The notes beneath the pieces are model-generated. The model was not told the origin of the DNA, made no database searches, and worked only from the letters and a program-made list of their open reading frames with translations. A stretch of 33,267 bases of DNA, taken from contig JAITGN010000075.1 in the NCBI GenBank assembly GCA_031280565.1, positions 1 through 33,267 on the forward strand, given 5' to 3'. Shown one piece after another: positions 11,252 through 19,984 of this stretch (the first letter of the stretch is position 1; each line of letters begins with the position of its first letter). A program made the translations under genes and the position numbers. The DNA is from Accumulibacter sp. (GTDB taxonomy: Bacteria > Pseudomonadota > Gammaproteobacteria > Burkholderiales > Rhodocyclaceae).

Positions 11252-13264
11252 ATGGGAACACAGGGACTCTATTGGCTCGTTCCCCTGGCGCCTCTGTTCG
11301 GGGCGCTGGTGGCAGGGGTCTTCTGCCGCGTAATTTCGCGCCGGATAGCCGGTTCGGCATGCATACTTGGTGTCGCCGTGGCTTTTGCGGCCTCTGTCGC
11401 CATTTTTCTGGATGTCCGCGAGGGAGGGGGCTTTGACGGCATTGTCTATACGTGGCTTGTATCGGATGAGAGCGTTTTCGGGATCGGTTTTCTGATCGAT
11501 CCGCTGACATCCGCCATGATGCTGATTGTGACGTTTGTTTCGCTCGCGGTACATATCTACGCCATCGGCTATATGCGGGACGATCCGGGCTACAACCGTT
11601 TTTTCAGTTATATCGCGCTCTTCACTTTCTCGATGCTGATGCTCGTGATGAGCAACAATTTTCTGCAACTTTTTTTTGGATGGGAGGCCGTCGGTCTGGT
11701 TTCCTATCTGTTGATTGGCTTCTGGCACGACCGTCCGTCCGCGGCGGAGGCGGGCATGAAAGCGTTTCTGGTCAACCGTGTCGGCGATTTCGGTTTCGTT
11801 CTCGGCATTGGGCTGATATTCGCCCACTTTGGAACGCTTGATTACACCAGCGTTTTCAATCTCGCGGAAAAATACAGGGATGCGGTGGTTCCGCTTTTCG
11901 GTTCATCCGGATTTCCGCTCGTTTCGGTGATTTGCATTATGTTGTTTGTGGGAGCCATGGGAAAGTCGGCGCAAATGCCCTTTCATGTCTGGCTTCCGGA
12001 ATCGATGGAAGGGCCGACGCCGATCTCGGCGCTGATCCATGCCGCCACGATGGTTACGGCGGGCATTTTCATGGTGGCGCGCATGTCGCCCCTGTTCGAG
12101 CTTTCGGAAACGGCGCTTTCGTTCGTTATGGTCGTTGGCGCATCGACTGCCCTTTTCATGGGGTTTCTCAGTATCGTCCAGACAGACATCAAACGCGTCA
12201 TCGCGTTTTCGACGCTTTCGCAGCTGGGCTACATGACGGCCGCGCTCGGAGCCTCGGCATATTCCGCCGCGATTTTCCATCTGATGACGCATGCTTTTTT
12301 CAAGGCCTTGCTTTTTCTCGCCGCCGGTTCCGTCATTATTGGAATGCGCCATGAACAGGACATACGGTATATGGGAGGGCTTCGAAAGTATATGCCGGTC
12401 ACGGGAGTAACCGCGCTGATCGGTTCGCTGGCGCTGGCGGGCGTTCCGTTTCTTTCCGGCTTTTATTCGAAAGATTCGATTATTGAAGCCGTCAGGATGT
12501 CGGAAATTCCCGGTTCGGGATTCGCGGGTTTTTCGCTTTTGACCGGGGTTTTCGTAACGGCTTTCTATACGTTCAGGCTGTATTTTCTCGTTTTTCACGG
12601 AAGGGAGCGTTTTTTCGCGGCGCGCGGCAAACAGGATGGCATGCACGCCCATGGTTTTTCGCGCGGCCAGGCGCCGGAGGAACCGCCCTGGACAATGACA
12701 GCGCCATTGATCGTTCTCGCCATTCCTTCCGTGATCGCAGGCTATCTTTTTATCGAGCCGATGCTGTTCGGCGGATTTTTCCATAAAGCCATTGTGACGG
12801 CTGACTCACATCCGGCGATGGAAAGGGTGTTCGGGCATTTCAGCTCACCGCTCGAAATGGCGCTGAAAGCCCCTGGTTCAGCCATTTTCTGGCTGACGGC
12901 AGCAGGAATCCTTTTGGCGTGGTTTCTTTATCTTGCGCGCCCGGCAATACCCGCCGCGATTCGGGCGCGCGGCGGCGTTCTGCTCGAATTTCTTGAAAAT
13001 GGATATTACTTCGACCGCTTTTATGCGGCCGTTTTTTGCGGAGGCGCTCGCCTGCTTGGAAAAGGTTTATGGAAGGCGGGCGATAGCGGCATAATCGACG
13101 GTCTTTTCGTTGGCGGTTCTGTTCGCGCCGTTTGCCGGATTGCCGGCCTGTTGCGATCTCTTCAGTCGGGACATCTCGCAAGATATGCGTTTTCAATGGC
13201 CGCTGGAATTTGCGCGATTTTTTCCCTGTGGTTTTTCATACATATGAACTGGATAAAACCGTGA
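11252..13264 (+). CDS. nuoL: NADH-quinone oxidoreductase subunit L
   Basis: 'FFGWEAVGLVSYLLIGFW', 'MPFHVWLPESMEGPTPISALIHAATMVTAGIFMVARMSPLFE'. Confidence 0.97.
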   Translation: MGTQGLYWLVPLAPLFGALVAGVFCRVISRRIAGSACILGVAVAFAASVAIFLDVREGGGFDGIVYTWLVSDESVFGIGFLIDPLTSAMMLIVTFVSLAVHIYAIGYMRDDPGYNRFFSYIALFTFSMLMLVMSNNFLQLFFGWEAVGLVSYLLIGFWHDRPSAAEAGMKAFLVNRVGDFGFVLGIGLIFAHFGTLDYTSVFNLAEKYRDAVVPLFGSSGFPLVSVICIMLFVGAMGKSAQMPFHVWLPESMEGPTPISALIHAATMVTAGIFMVARMSPLFELSETALSFVMVVGASTALFMGFLSIVQTDIKRVIAFSTLSQLGYMTAALGASAYSAAIFHLMTHAFFKALLFLAAGSVIIGMRHEQDIRYMGGLRKYMPVTGVTALIGSLALAGVPFLSGFYSKDSIIEAVRMSEIPGSGFAGFSLLTGVFVTAFYTFRLYFLVFHGRERFFAARGKQDGMHAHGFSRGQAPEEPPWTMTAPLIVLAIPSVIAGYLFIEPMLFGGFFHKAIVTADSHPAMERVFGHFSSPLEMALKAPGSAIFWLTAAGILLAWFLYLARPAIPAAIRARGGVLLEFLENGYYFDRFYAAVFCGGARLLGKGLWKAGDSGIIDGLFVGGSVRAVCRIAGLLRSLQSGHLARYAFSMAAGICAIFSLWFFIHMNWIKP

Positions 13265-14775
13265 GCGCTGTCCCGCTGCTTTCCTGCGCGATTTGGCTGC
13301 CCATTGCCGCCGGACTGCTTGTGCTGGCAGCAGGATTGGCCGGAAACGCGCCGTTGGCGCGAAAGTTCGCGCTGTTCGGCGCGGCGGCGGGCCTGTTTGT
13401 CGCCGCGCCGCTGTATTTCGGCTTTGATGTGACGACTCCGGCGATGCAGTTCGTCGAATCAAAACCGTGGATACCTCTTTTCAGGATCAATTACCACCTG
13501 GGCGTTGATGGGCTGTCGGCCGCGTTTGTGATGCTGAATTGTTTTATCACGCTGATCGTCGTTTTCGGCAGCCGGGTTTCCTCCCAAAAATACGCGCCTT
13601 CCTGCGACGCGGTTTTTCTTGTCATGTCGGGGCTGTTCAACGGAATTTTTTCGGCGCTCGACGGAATGCTGTTCTATGTTTTTTTCGAAGCCTCGCTGAT
13701 ACCGCTTTATCTGCTCATCGGCATTTGGGGCGGGCCGGGCCGTGTTCGCGCCGCCTTCAAGTTTTTCCTGTTCACCCTGATGGGATCGCTGCCGCTTTTG
13801 GTCGCGATGATCTATCTGTTCTTTTATTCCGGCGGCAATTTCTCAATTGCCGCCTGGCATCTGATGCCGATCGACAAGGTTTCACAAACCTGGGTTTTTT
13901 TCGCCTTCTTCATGGCATTCGCCGTCAAGACTCCGATGTGGCCTTTGCATACCTGGCTTCCGGAAGCGCATGTTGAAGCGCCGACAGGCGGATCGATCGT
14001 TCTGGCGGCGATTGCCCTGAAACTTGGCGCATATGGCTTTCTTCGTCTCGCGCTTCCGGTTGTGCCCGACGCGTCGCGCGAATTCGCATGGATCATGGTC
14101 GCGCTTTCCCTGGCCGCGGTTGTCTATATCGGTCTCGTGGCGCTGGCGCAGATGGACATGAAAAAACTGGTGGCATATTCTTCGGTCGCCCACATGGGGT
14201 TCGTGACACTGGGAATTTTCATGCTGGAAGCGCCGGGCGGCGCGTCGGCGGCCAGCAGCGCGCTTGGAATCGAAGGCGCGCTGATCCAGATGATTTCGCA
14301 CGGGTTTGTCGCCGGCGCGATGTTTTTCTGTATTGGCGTTCTGTACGAACGGACGCATTCGCGGCAGATCGCCGATTATGGAGGCATTACTCGCGCCATG
14401 CCGAAATTCGCCGTCTTTTTCATGCTTTTTTCCATGGCGAACATCGGTTTGCCGGGAACCTCGGGTTTTGTCGGCGAAATACTCGTTATCCTCTCCGCCG
14501 CCGAATACAACTACGGGGTCGCGTTCGTGGCGGCATCGACGCTGATTCTCAGCGCGGCCTATACCCTGTGGATGTACAAGCGCGTAATGTTCGGCCCCGT
14601 GACGAATCCCGCCGTCGCCGCGCTCAATGATATTGACGTGCGCGAATTTCTGGTTCTGTCGCTGTTGGCGCTTGGCGTGCTGGGAATCGGACTTTACCCG
14701 CGATCGTTGTCCGAAATTATGCGTCTCTCGGTTTCCGAACTATTGAGGCACATCGCCATAAGCAAAGTTTTCTGA
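13261..14775 (+). CDS. nuoM: NADH-quinone oxidoreductase subunit M
   Basis: 'YHLGVDGLSAAFVMLN', 'TPMWPLHTWLPEAHVEAPTGGSIVLAAIALKLGAYGFLR'; GTG start overlapping the nuoL stop. Confidence 0.96.
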   Translation: MSAVPLLSCAIWLPIAAGLLVLAAGLAGNAPLARKFALFGAAAGLFVAAPLYFGFDVTTPAMQFVESKPWIPLFRINYHLGVDGLSAAFVMLNCFITLIVVFGSRVSSQKYAPSCDAVFLVMSGLFNGIFSALDGMLFYVFFEASLIPLYLLIGIWGGPGRVRAAFKFFLFTLMGSLPLLVAMIYLFFYSGGNFSIAAWHLMPIDKVSQTWVFFAFFMAFAVKTPMWPLHTWLPEAHVEAPTGGSIVLAAIALKLGAYGFLRLALPVVPDASREFAWIMVALSLAAVVYIGLVALAQMDMKKLVAYSSVAHMGFVTLGIFMLEAPGGASAASSALGIEGALIQMISHGFVAGAMFFCIGVLYERTHSRQIADYGGITRAMPKFAVFFMLFSMANIGLPGTSGFVGEILVILSAAEYNYGVAFVAASTLILSAAYTLWMYKRVMFGPVTNPAVAALNDIDVREFLVLSLLALGVLGIGLYPRSLSEIMRLSVSELLRHIAISKVF

Positions 14776-14785
14776 TGGGGGATTC

Positions 14786-16285
14786 ATGATATTTCCGGAA
14801 ACGCGGTTCGCCTTGCCCGATTTCCAGCCTGCCTGCGCGGAGATATTCGTGCTGTTCATGATCTGCCTGATCTTGATGACCAGTCTTTTTATCAAGGAAA
14901 AGGCGCGCGGGACGCTCCATTTCCTCGCGCAGGCTGCCCTCATTGGGGCAGCGGCGCTGACATGCACGGCAAGCGGGGCGGGGACGGTCAAACGCGCCTT
15001 TTCCGGCATGTTTGTCGCCGACATGATGGCGGATTTGTTGAAACTGGCGATTTATCTGACGATCAGCCTGACGTTTTTCTATTCGCGCGCCTACGTCGCG
15101 GGGAAACTCCCGCGGGCGCGGGGCGAATACTACGCGTTGACGCTGATCGCCACGCTCGGCATGATGGTCGTGGTCTCGGCGGGCAATTTTGTGACACTCT
15201 ATGTCGGCCTTGAATTACTGTCGCTGCCGATCTACGCGCTGGTCGCGCTGGAACGCGATTCGTCGCGGGCGGCGGAAGCCGCGATGAAATATTTTGTTCT
15301 CGGCGCGCTGGCGTCCGCGTTTATGCTTTATGGGATATCGATGATCTATGGAGCGACGGGAACCCTCGATATTTCGGCCGTCGCCGAAGGATTTTCACGG
15401 AATCGGGGTGATCGCGCGACCGCTGTTTTCGGACTCGTCTTTCTGGTCTCGGGAATTGCCTTCAAACTGGGACTCGCGCCTTTTCATATGTGGGTTCCCG
15501 ACGTTTACCACGGTGCGCCGCTGTCCGTGGCGTTATTGATTTCAAGCGCGCCGAAAATCGCCGTTTTCGCCTTTGCCGTCCGCGTGCTCATCAACGGATT
15601 GTTTCCGTTGTCGCAAGACTGGCGCGCGATGCTGCTCGCGCTTGTTGTTCTGTCGATGGCGCTTGGAAACCTCGCGGCCATCGCGCAAACGAATTTCAGG
15701 CGGATGCTGGCGTATTCCTCGATCTCTCACATGGGATTCATGTTGCTCGGCCTGGTTTCCGGCGTTATCGATGGTAATGCGAAGAACATGATAAACGCTG
15801 TTTCGGCGTCGATGTTCTACCTGTTGACGTATGTCCTTTCCAGTGCGGGCGCGTTCGGCGTTCTGGTATTGTTGCCGGACCCGGACGGGGATTCCGGAGA
15901 GATTTCCGGCCTGGCGGGGCTGGGCAAACGGAGTCCGGTTCTGGCCGCGACAATGATGACACTGATGTTTTCGATGGCGGGAATTCCGTTCTTCGCGGGT
16001 TTTTTCGCCAAATTTTCAGTGCTTGTCGCGGTCGTCGCGGCGGGCAGCTTCTGGCTTGCTGCGCTTGCCGTTTTCTTTTCGCTGGTCGGCGCGTATTACT
16101 ATCTGCGTATTGTCAAGGTCATGTATTTCGACCCGCTTCCCGACGGGGCGCGGAACATCGAAACGCCATTTTCCATGAAGGTGCTGGTAGCGGCGAACGG
16201 ACTCGCGGTCGCGCTGCTCGGCATTTTCCCGAATGCGCTGATGTTTCTCTGTGTCAAGTCCCTGTCGTTTTCAGTCTTCGCGTGA
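14786..16285 (+). CDS. nuoN: NADH-quinone oxidoreductase subunit N
   Basis: 'EYYALTLIATLGMMVVVSAGNFVTLYVGLELLSLPIYALVAL', 'FKLGLAPFHMWVPDVYHGAPLSVALLISSAPKIA'. Confidence 0.97.
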   Translation: MIFPETRFALPDFQPACAEIFVLFMICLILMTSLFIKEKARGTLHFLAQAALIGAAALTCTASGAGTVKRAFSGMFVADMMADLLKLAIYLTISLTFFYSRAYVAGKLPRARGEYYALTLIATLGMMVVVSAGNFVTLYVGLELLSLPIYALVALERDSSRAAEAAMKYFVLGALASAFMLYGISMIYGATGTLDISAVAEGFSRNRGDRATAVFGLVFLVSGIAFKLGLAPFHMWVPDVYHGAPLSVALLISSAPKIAVFAFAVRVLINGLFPLSQDWRAMLLALVVLSMALGNLAAIAQTNFRRMLAYSSISHMGFMLLGLVSGVIDGNAKNMINAVSASMFYLLTYVLSSAGAFGVLVLLPDPDGDSGEISGLAGLGKRSPVLAATMMTLMFSMAGIPFFAGFFAKFSVLVAVVAAGSFWLAALAVFFSLVGAYYYLRIVKVMYFDPLPDGARNIETPFSMKVLVAANGLAVALLGIFPNALMFLCVKSLSFSVFA

Positions 16286-16660
16286 CAGGAAGGCCCGCTT
16301 TTTCATCAAATGTAAATTGTAAGCGGTGTTGAGCCATTTTCTATGGAAATAACGAGTAAAACTGCTTGAGAACGTTATAGAGTGTGAGAAAGTTTTTGAT
16401 GGAATCCAAAGGAATTTTTACGAGAATGGCTTTAAAACGTATGTAGATCTTTGTGAATCCCTTTTTTTATACTAATTTTTTTTCAAGGAATCGCCTGGAT
16501 ATGATGAGTTCATCGAAATCATTCCGGAATAAATGGTTTCGGTATTTTATTTTTTTTAAAACATTTTTTCGAATGAACGCGCGAGACGCAAATCCCGTAA
16601 TATCGCGGGCGGCGGCGAAACGGGAATAAAACCGCGCGGTTCTGGAAGAGAGGTCAACAT

Positions 16661-17227
16661 ATGACGGAAGAACGGGATTATTCGCATCTGCGTGAAAACG
16701 AAATCGAAAGCCAGGAAGTTTTTCACGGAAGGGTGCTCATCGTCCGGAAAGACCGGGTTCGCCTGCCGGACGGGAGTGAAAGCATCCGGGAATATATTCG
16801 TCATCCGGGCGCGGTCATCATCATTCCGGTGCTCGACAGCGGCGAACTGATTTTTGAACGTCAGTTCCGTTATCCTCTGCGCCGGGTTTTTCTTGAGCTT
16901 CCGGCCGGAAAGATCGAGTCTGGGGAAGATATTCTCGTTTCGGCCAAACGCGAACTCCTCGAAGAAACCGGCCATAGTTCCAGCGACTGGCGGCATCTTG
17001 GGCGGGTCAATTCCTGTATCGGCTATTCCGATGAGCGCATCGAAATTTTCCTCGCGCGCGGTCTGCGCCGCGAATCGGAACAACAGCTCGACCGGGGCGA
17101 ATTCATCGACCTTGAAAATCTTTCGCTGGACGCGGCGCTGCAAGCGTTCCGCGAGGGAAAAATCACGGATGGCAAGACGATCGCCGCCTTGTTCTGGGCG
17201 GAAAAAACGCTTCGCCACGGCTGGTGA
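16661..17227 (+). CDS. nudF: NUDIX hydrolase, ADP-ribose pyrophosphatase-like
   Basis: NUDIX box 'GKIESGEDILVSAKRELLEETGH' (GX5EX7REUXEEXGU); 'LPAGKIE' context. Confidence 0.88.
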   Translation: MTEERDYSHLRENEIESQEVFHGRVLIVRKDRVRLPDGSESIREYIRHPGAVIIIPVLDSGELIFERQFRYPLRRVFLELPAGKIESGEDILVSAKRELLEETGHSSSDWRHLGRVNSCIGYSDERIEIFLARGLRRESEQQLDRGEFIDLENLSLDAALQAFREGKITDGKTIAALFWAEKTLRHGW

Positions 17228-17230
17228 GCG

Positions 17231-17270
17231 GAGACCGGCAAGGCGCGGGGAACGCGCCGCCGGTTTCTTC
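17231..17270 (+). terminator. Candidate intrinsic terminator/hairpin after the NUDIX gene
   Basis: ACCGGC-aa-GGCGCG-gggaa-CGCGCC-GCCGGT stem (17234-17264) followed by weak T-rich 'ttcttc'. Confidence 0.5.
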
Positions 17271-17397
17271 AGAAAACAGCGGAAAATGGCTTTGAAACGC
17301 GATTTTGAGCGGTACTGGCATTCGGCCTTGATAACAATGGGCCGCGTTTGACCCGGGGGGCGTTCAAATGGATGTGTTCTCCCGCACGTGATGAAGT

Positions 17398-17455
17398 CGT
17401 GCGTTCCCCTTTCCCGCATATGGGAAAGGGGCTGGGGGAGAGGGCAGGATAGCCA
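17398..17455. repeat. REP-like palindrome
   Basis: Perfect 10-bp inverted repeat CCCCTTTCCC (17406-17415) / GGGAAAGGGG (17422-17431), followed by 'ctgggggagaggg'. Confidence 0.7.
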
Positions 17456-17640
17456 CACCACTGTTTGAATTGAAAACGCGCTGAAGCGGCAAGACCGCCG
17501 TTCCGGAGTTTCGGGAAAGGTTGTCGGTTTTTTTTCATCGCGGCGTTCCTGAACGCCAAAGATCAAGCGATAATAACAGCCCGTTTGCCCTGAAGCCGTA
17601 ACGGGCGGGCGCGGCGGACTAAATAAAAACAGAAAAGAGT

Positions 17641-18252
17641 GTGGAAATCGCCATGCAGCAATGGAAAATGCCCAGGTTAAAAGTATCCGAAAATTCGCTC
17701 TTCGCGCGGCTGTCGCGTTCACCCAGTTGGGTCAGTTTCCTGATTGCCGCCCCTCTCCTTTTACTGCCGCAGACCGGTTTTCTTGAGAAATTCAAGATCA
17801 CGGTAATGCTCCTGGCGTTACCCTTCATCGTCACGGGCTTTATTTCTCTCTGGAAGCGGCGCCATCTGCCCAGCGCCGCGCAAATCGAAAAAACCATCGA
17901 CGAGGCCGCGGCAATGTCCCGGAAGGATTTTCTCGCCTTGCTGGAAGAGGCTTTCCGGCGCGAAGGGTATGAAGTCGCGCGCCGCGGCGGCCCGGCGGAT
18001 CTGGAAATCAGCCAGGGCGGAAGGCTTACGCTCGTCAGTTGCAGCCGCTGGAAGGCGGCATGTCACGGGCAGGAACCTTTAAGGGAACTGGTCGCCGCGC
18101 GCGAGGCAGGCGAAGCGCGCGAGGTGCGTTATATCTGCATCAATCCTTTGACGGAACAGGCCGAAGAATACGCGGCGCAAAATAAAATCCGCTTGATACG
18201 GAGGCAGGAGCTTGTGCAGCTCTTGCGTTTTGCGAAGAAAAAATCCCGATGA
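17641..18252 (+). CDS. Membrane-anchored restriction-endonuclease-like (Mrr fold) protein
   Basis: Two N-terminal hydrophobic stretches, then 'FLALLEEAFRREGYEVARRGGPADLEISQGGRLTLVSCSRWK', resembling the Mrr domain; GTG at 17641 or ATG at 17653. Confidence 0.65.
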   Translation: MEIAMQQWKMPRLKVSENSLFARLSRSPSWVSFLIAAPLLLLPQTGFLEKFKITVMLLALPFIVTGFISLWKRRHLPSAAQIEKTIDEAAAMSRKDFLALLEEAFRREGYEVARRGGPADLEISQGGRLTLVSCSRWKAACHGQEPLRELVAAREAGEAREVRYICINPLTEQAEEYAAQNKIRLIRRQELVQLLRFAKKKSR

Positions 18253-18632
18253 AATCCATGCCGGCAAAACTGACCAAAAAAGAGATTGCGCGGATCCGCC
18301 AGCTGTATGCCGATTTTCTGGACAGCGGGCGGGGAGACGAAGCGGATCTGATTGGCCTGCTCATCGATCCGGTCCTTCGTTTGCTTAACTATACGGATAG
18401 AGGCGGAGACCATCTTTTGCATGTCGCCGCGAAACAGGGCGATCTGATGACGGTCAAAAGTTTGCTCGAAGCCGGCGTGGATGTCGACAGGACAGGAGAT
18501 ATGGGATGTACCGCGCTCCATTACGCCTTGTCCCGGGACAAAAAAGACGTTGTCGATTTTCTCCTGGCGCGCGGGGCCTCACGGACTATCCGGAACGATT
18601 TCGGTTTGTTTCCGGGAGAAAAGATTCGATGA
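18249..18632 (+). CDS. Ankyrin-repeat protein
   Basis: 'GDHLLHVAAKQGDLMTVKSLLEAGVDVDRTGDMGCTALHYALSRDKKDVVDFLLARGA'. Confidence 0.85.
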   Translation: MKSMPAKLTKKEIARIRQLYADFLDSGRGDEADLIGLLIDPVLRLLNYTDRGGDHLLHVAAKQGDLMTVKSLLEAGVDVDRTGDMGCTALHYALSRDKKDVVDFLLARGASRTIRNDFGLFPGEKIR

Positions 18633-18703
18633 ATCGCCGCTCGGGAAACGCGCCGGAAAGGGGCCGTTTTCAGGCGGCGTCCGCTTGCGGGCTTGTTGTA
18701 ATC

Positions 18704-18718
18704 GGGTTAAATTAACCC
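18704..18718. promoter_or_regulatory. Perfect 15-nt palindrome upstream of fliW (candidate operator)
   Basis: GGGTTAAATTAACCC, 30 nt before the fliW ATG. Confidence 0.4.
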
Positions 18719-18748
18719 TCTTACCGGCTTTCTTTGAGGAAATGTGCC

Positions 18749-19177
18749 ATGGAAATCGACATCAGGCGGTATGGTATTAAAAATGTCCCGGTTGATCCGG
18801 ATACTTCGTTTACCTTTGAACGCGGGCTGGCGGGATTTGAAGAAAGCAAGCGTTTCAAACTTTTCCACGAAGAGGGTAGCAAGGCGGTTTTCTGGCTGCA
18901 GTCTCTGGATGACGCGTCGCTGACATTTCCTGTTGTCATGCCCGACGCGCTCGATATTGAATATCAGATCGAACTTTCCGACGAGGAATGCGCGCGGATC
19001 GGTCTGAAAAATCCTGAAGACGCGATTGTCGCCGTCATTGTGTACCGTGAAGATGCGGATAATGGAAAGATCGTGGCCAATACGCTTTCTCCGCTGATTC
19101 TCAATCAGGAAACGCGCAAGGGGTTACAGAAGACCTTGCAAAATGTTCAATCCAGGCTGCTTTACCGGGCCAACTGA
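18749..19177 (+). CDS. fliW: Flagellar assembly factor FliW
   Basis: 'FERGLAGFEESKRFKLFHEEGSKAVFWLQSLDDASLTFPVVMPDAL' and 'VANTLSPLILNQETRKGLQ' typical of FliW. Confidence 0.85.
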   Translation: MEIDIRRYGIKNVPVDPDTSFTFERGLAGFEESKRFKLFHEEGSKAVFWLQSLDDASLTFPVVMPDALDIEYQIELSDEECARIGLKNPEDAIVAVIVYREDADNGKIVANTLSPLILNQETRKGLQKTLQNVQSRLLYRAN

Positions 19178-19200
19178 AATCTGGGCTTGGGAGAACGGAA

Positions 19201-19983
19201 ATGTCGGAAACAGTCGGCGCGGTTCGTCTGCTTTCGTTGGGTGACGCGGCGTGGACCGTTGAATTTGGCGACCGGATCGATCCTGGGCTTTTTTCCCGCG
19301 TGCGGGGATTTGCCGCCGCGCTTGAACAGGCGCGGGACGAGTGGCGGAACGGCGTGGTGACGGAAACGCCGTTGCCGGGAATCGTCGATGTTGTCCCGAC
19401 TTTCCGTTCGCTGACCGTGTTTTTCGATCCGCACCTCTGCAATGGCGAGACTCTGGGAAAAACCTTGCTGCAATTGGCGGAGACAACTGGAAACGTTCCT
19501 GTAGCGGGAAGGCGCTGGAAAATTCCCGTCTGCTTCGAGAGCGAGTTCGCCCCGGATCTGGATGAGCTTGCGGAAACGAAAGGACTGAGCCGCGATGAAG
19601 TCATCGCGTTGATGACGGAAACCGAATTCCAGGTTTATATGATCGGGTTTATGCCCGGTTTTCCGTACATGGGTGGTCTGCCGGAAATTCTCGGAATTCC
19701 GCGCCTGTCTTCGCCGCGAAAGGCCGTTCCGGCGCGTTCGCTGGCGATTGCCGGTGAAATGTGCGCCATTTATCCGTGGGAAAGCCCGGGGGGATGGCGG
19801 TTGCTGGGCCGCACACCTTTACCGATGTTTGTGGCGGCCGAGGCTGAATCGCCGTCGCTTCTCGCGTCGGGAGACCGTGTGAACTGGGAAGCGATTGGCC
19901 GGGCGCGCTTTCTTGAAATGGAACAAGAAGCGTTGGCGGGCCATCTGGACCGTTTCGCGTTTCTCCTGGACGAAGAGGAATGA
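19201..19983 (+). CDS. pxpB: 5-oxoprolinase subunit B (KipI-like)
   Basis: 'MIGFMPGFPYMGGLPEILGIPRLSSPRKAVPARSLAIAGEMCAIYPWESPGGWRLLGRTP'. Confidence 0.93.
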   Translation: MSETVGAVRLLSLGDAAWTVEFGDRIDPGLFSRVRGFAAALEQARDEWRNGVVTETPLPGIVDVVPTFRSLTVFFDPHLCNGETLGKTLLQLAETTGNVPVAGRRWKIPVCFESEFAPDLDELAETKGLSRDEVIALMTETEFQVYMIGFMPGFPYMGGLPEILGIPRLSSPRKAVPARSLAIAGEMCAIYPWESPGGWRLLGRTPLPMFVAAEAESPSLLASGDRVNWEAIGRARFLEMEQEALAGHLDRFAFLLDEEE

Positions 19984-19984
19984 C

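Noticed and set aside
11903-12784. 293-aa - strand ORF inside nuoL, and similar long antisense ORFs (22138-23463, 10746-11510, 7000-7713)
   Set aside because: Mirror ORFs of GC-rich coding genes; Arg/His-rich, low-complexity translations without recognisable domains.
16556-17722. 388-aa - strand ORF covering the NUDIX gene
   Set aside because: Antisense of a clear NUDIX gene; includes 'LPQPLSHMRERG', a translation of the REP-like CCCCTTTCCC palindrome.
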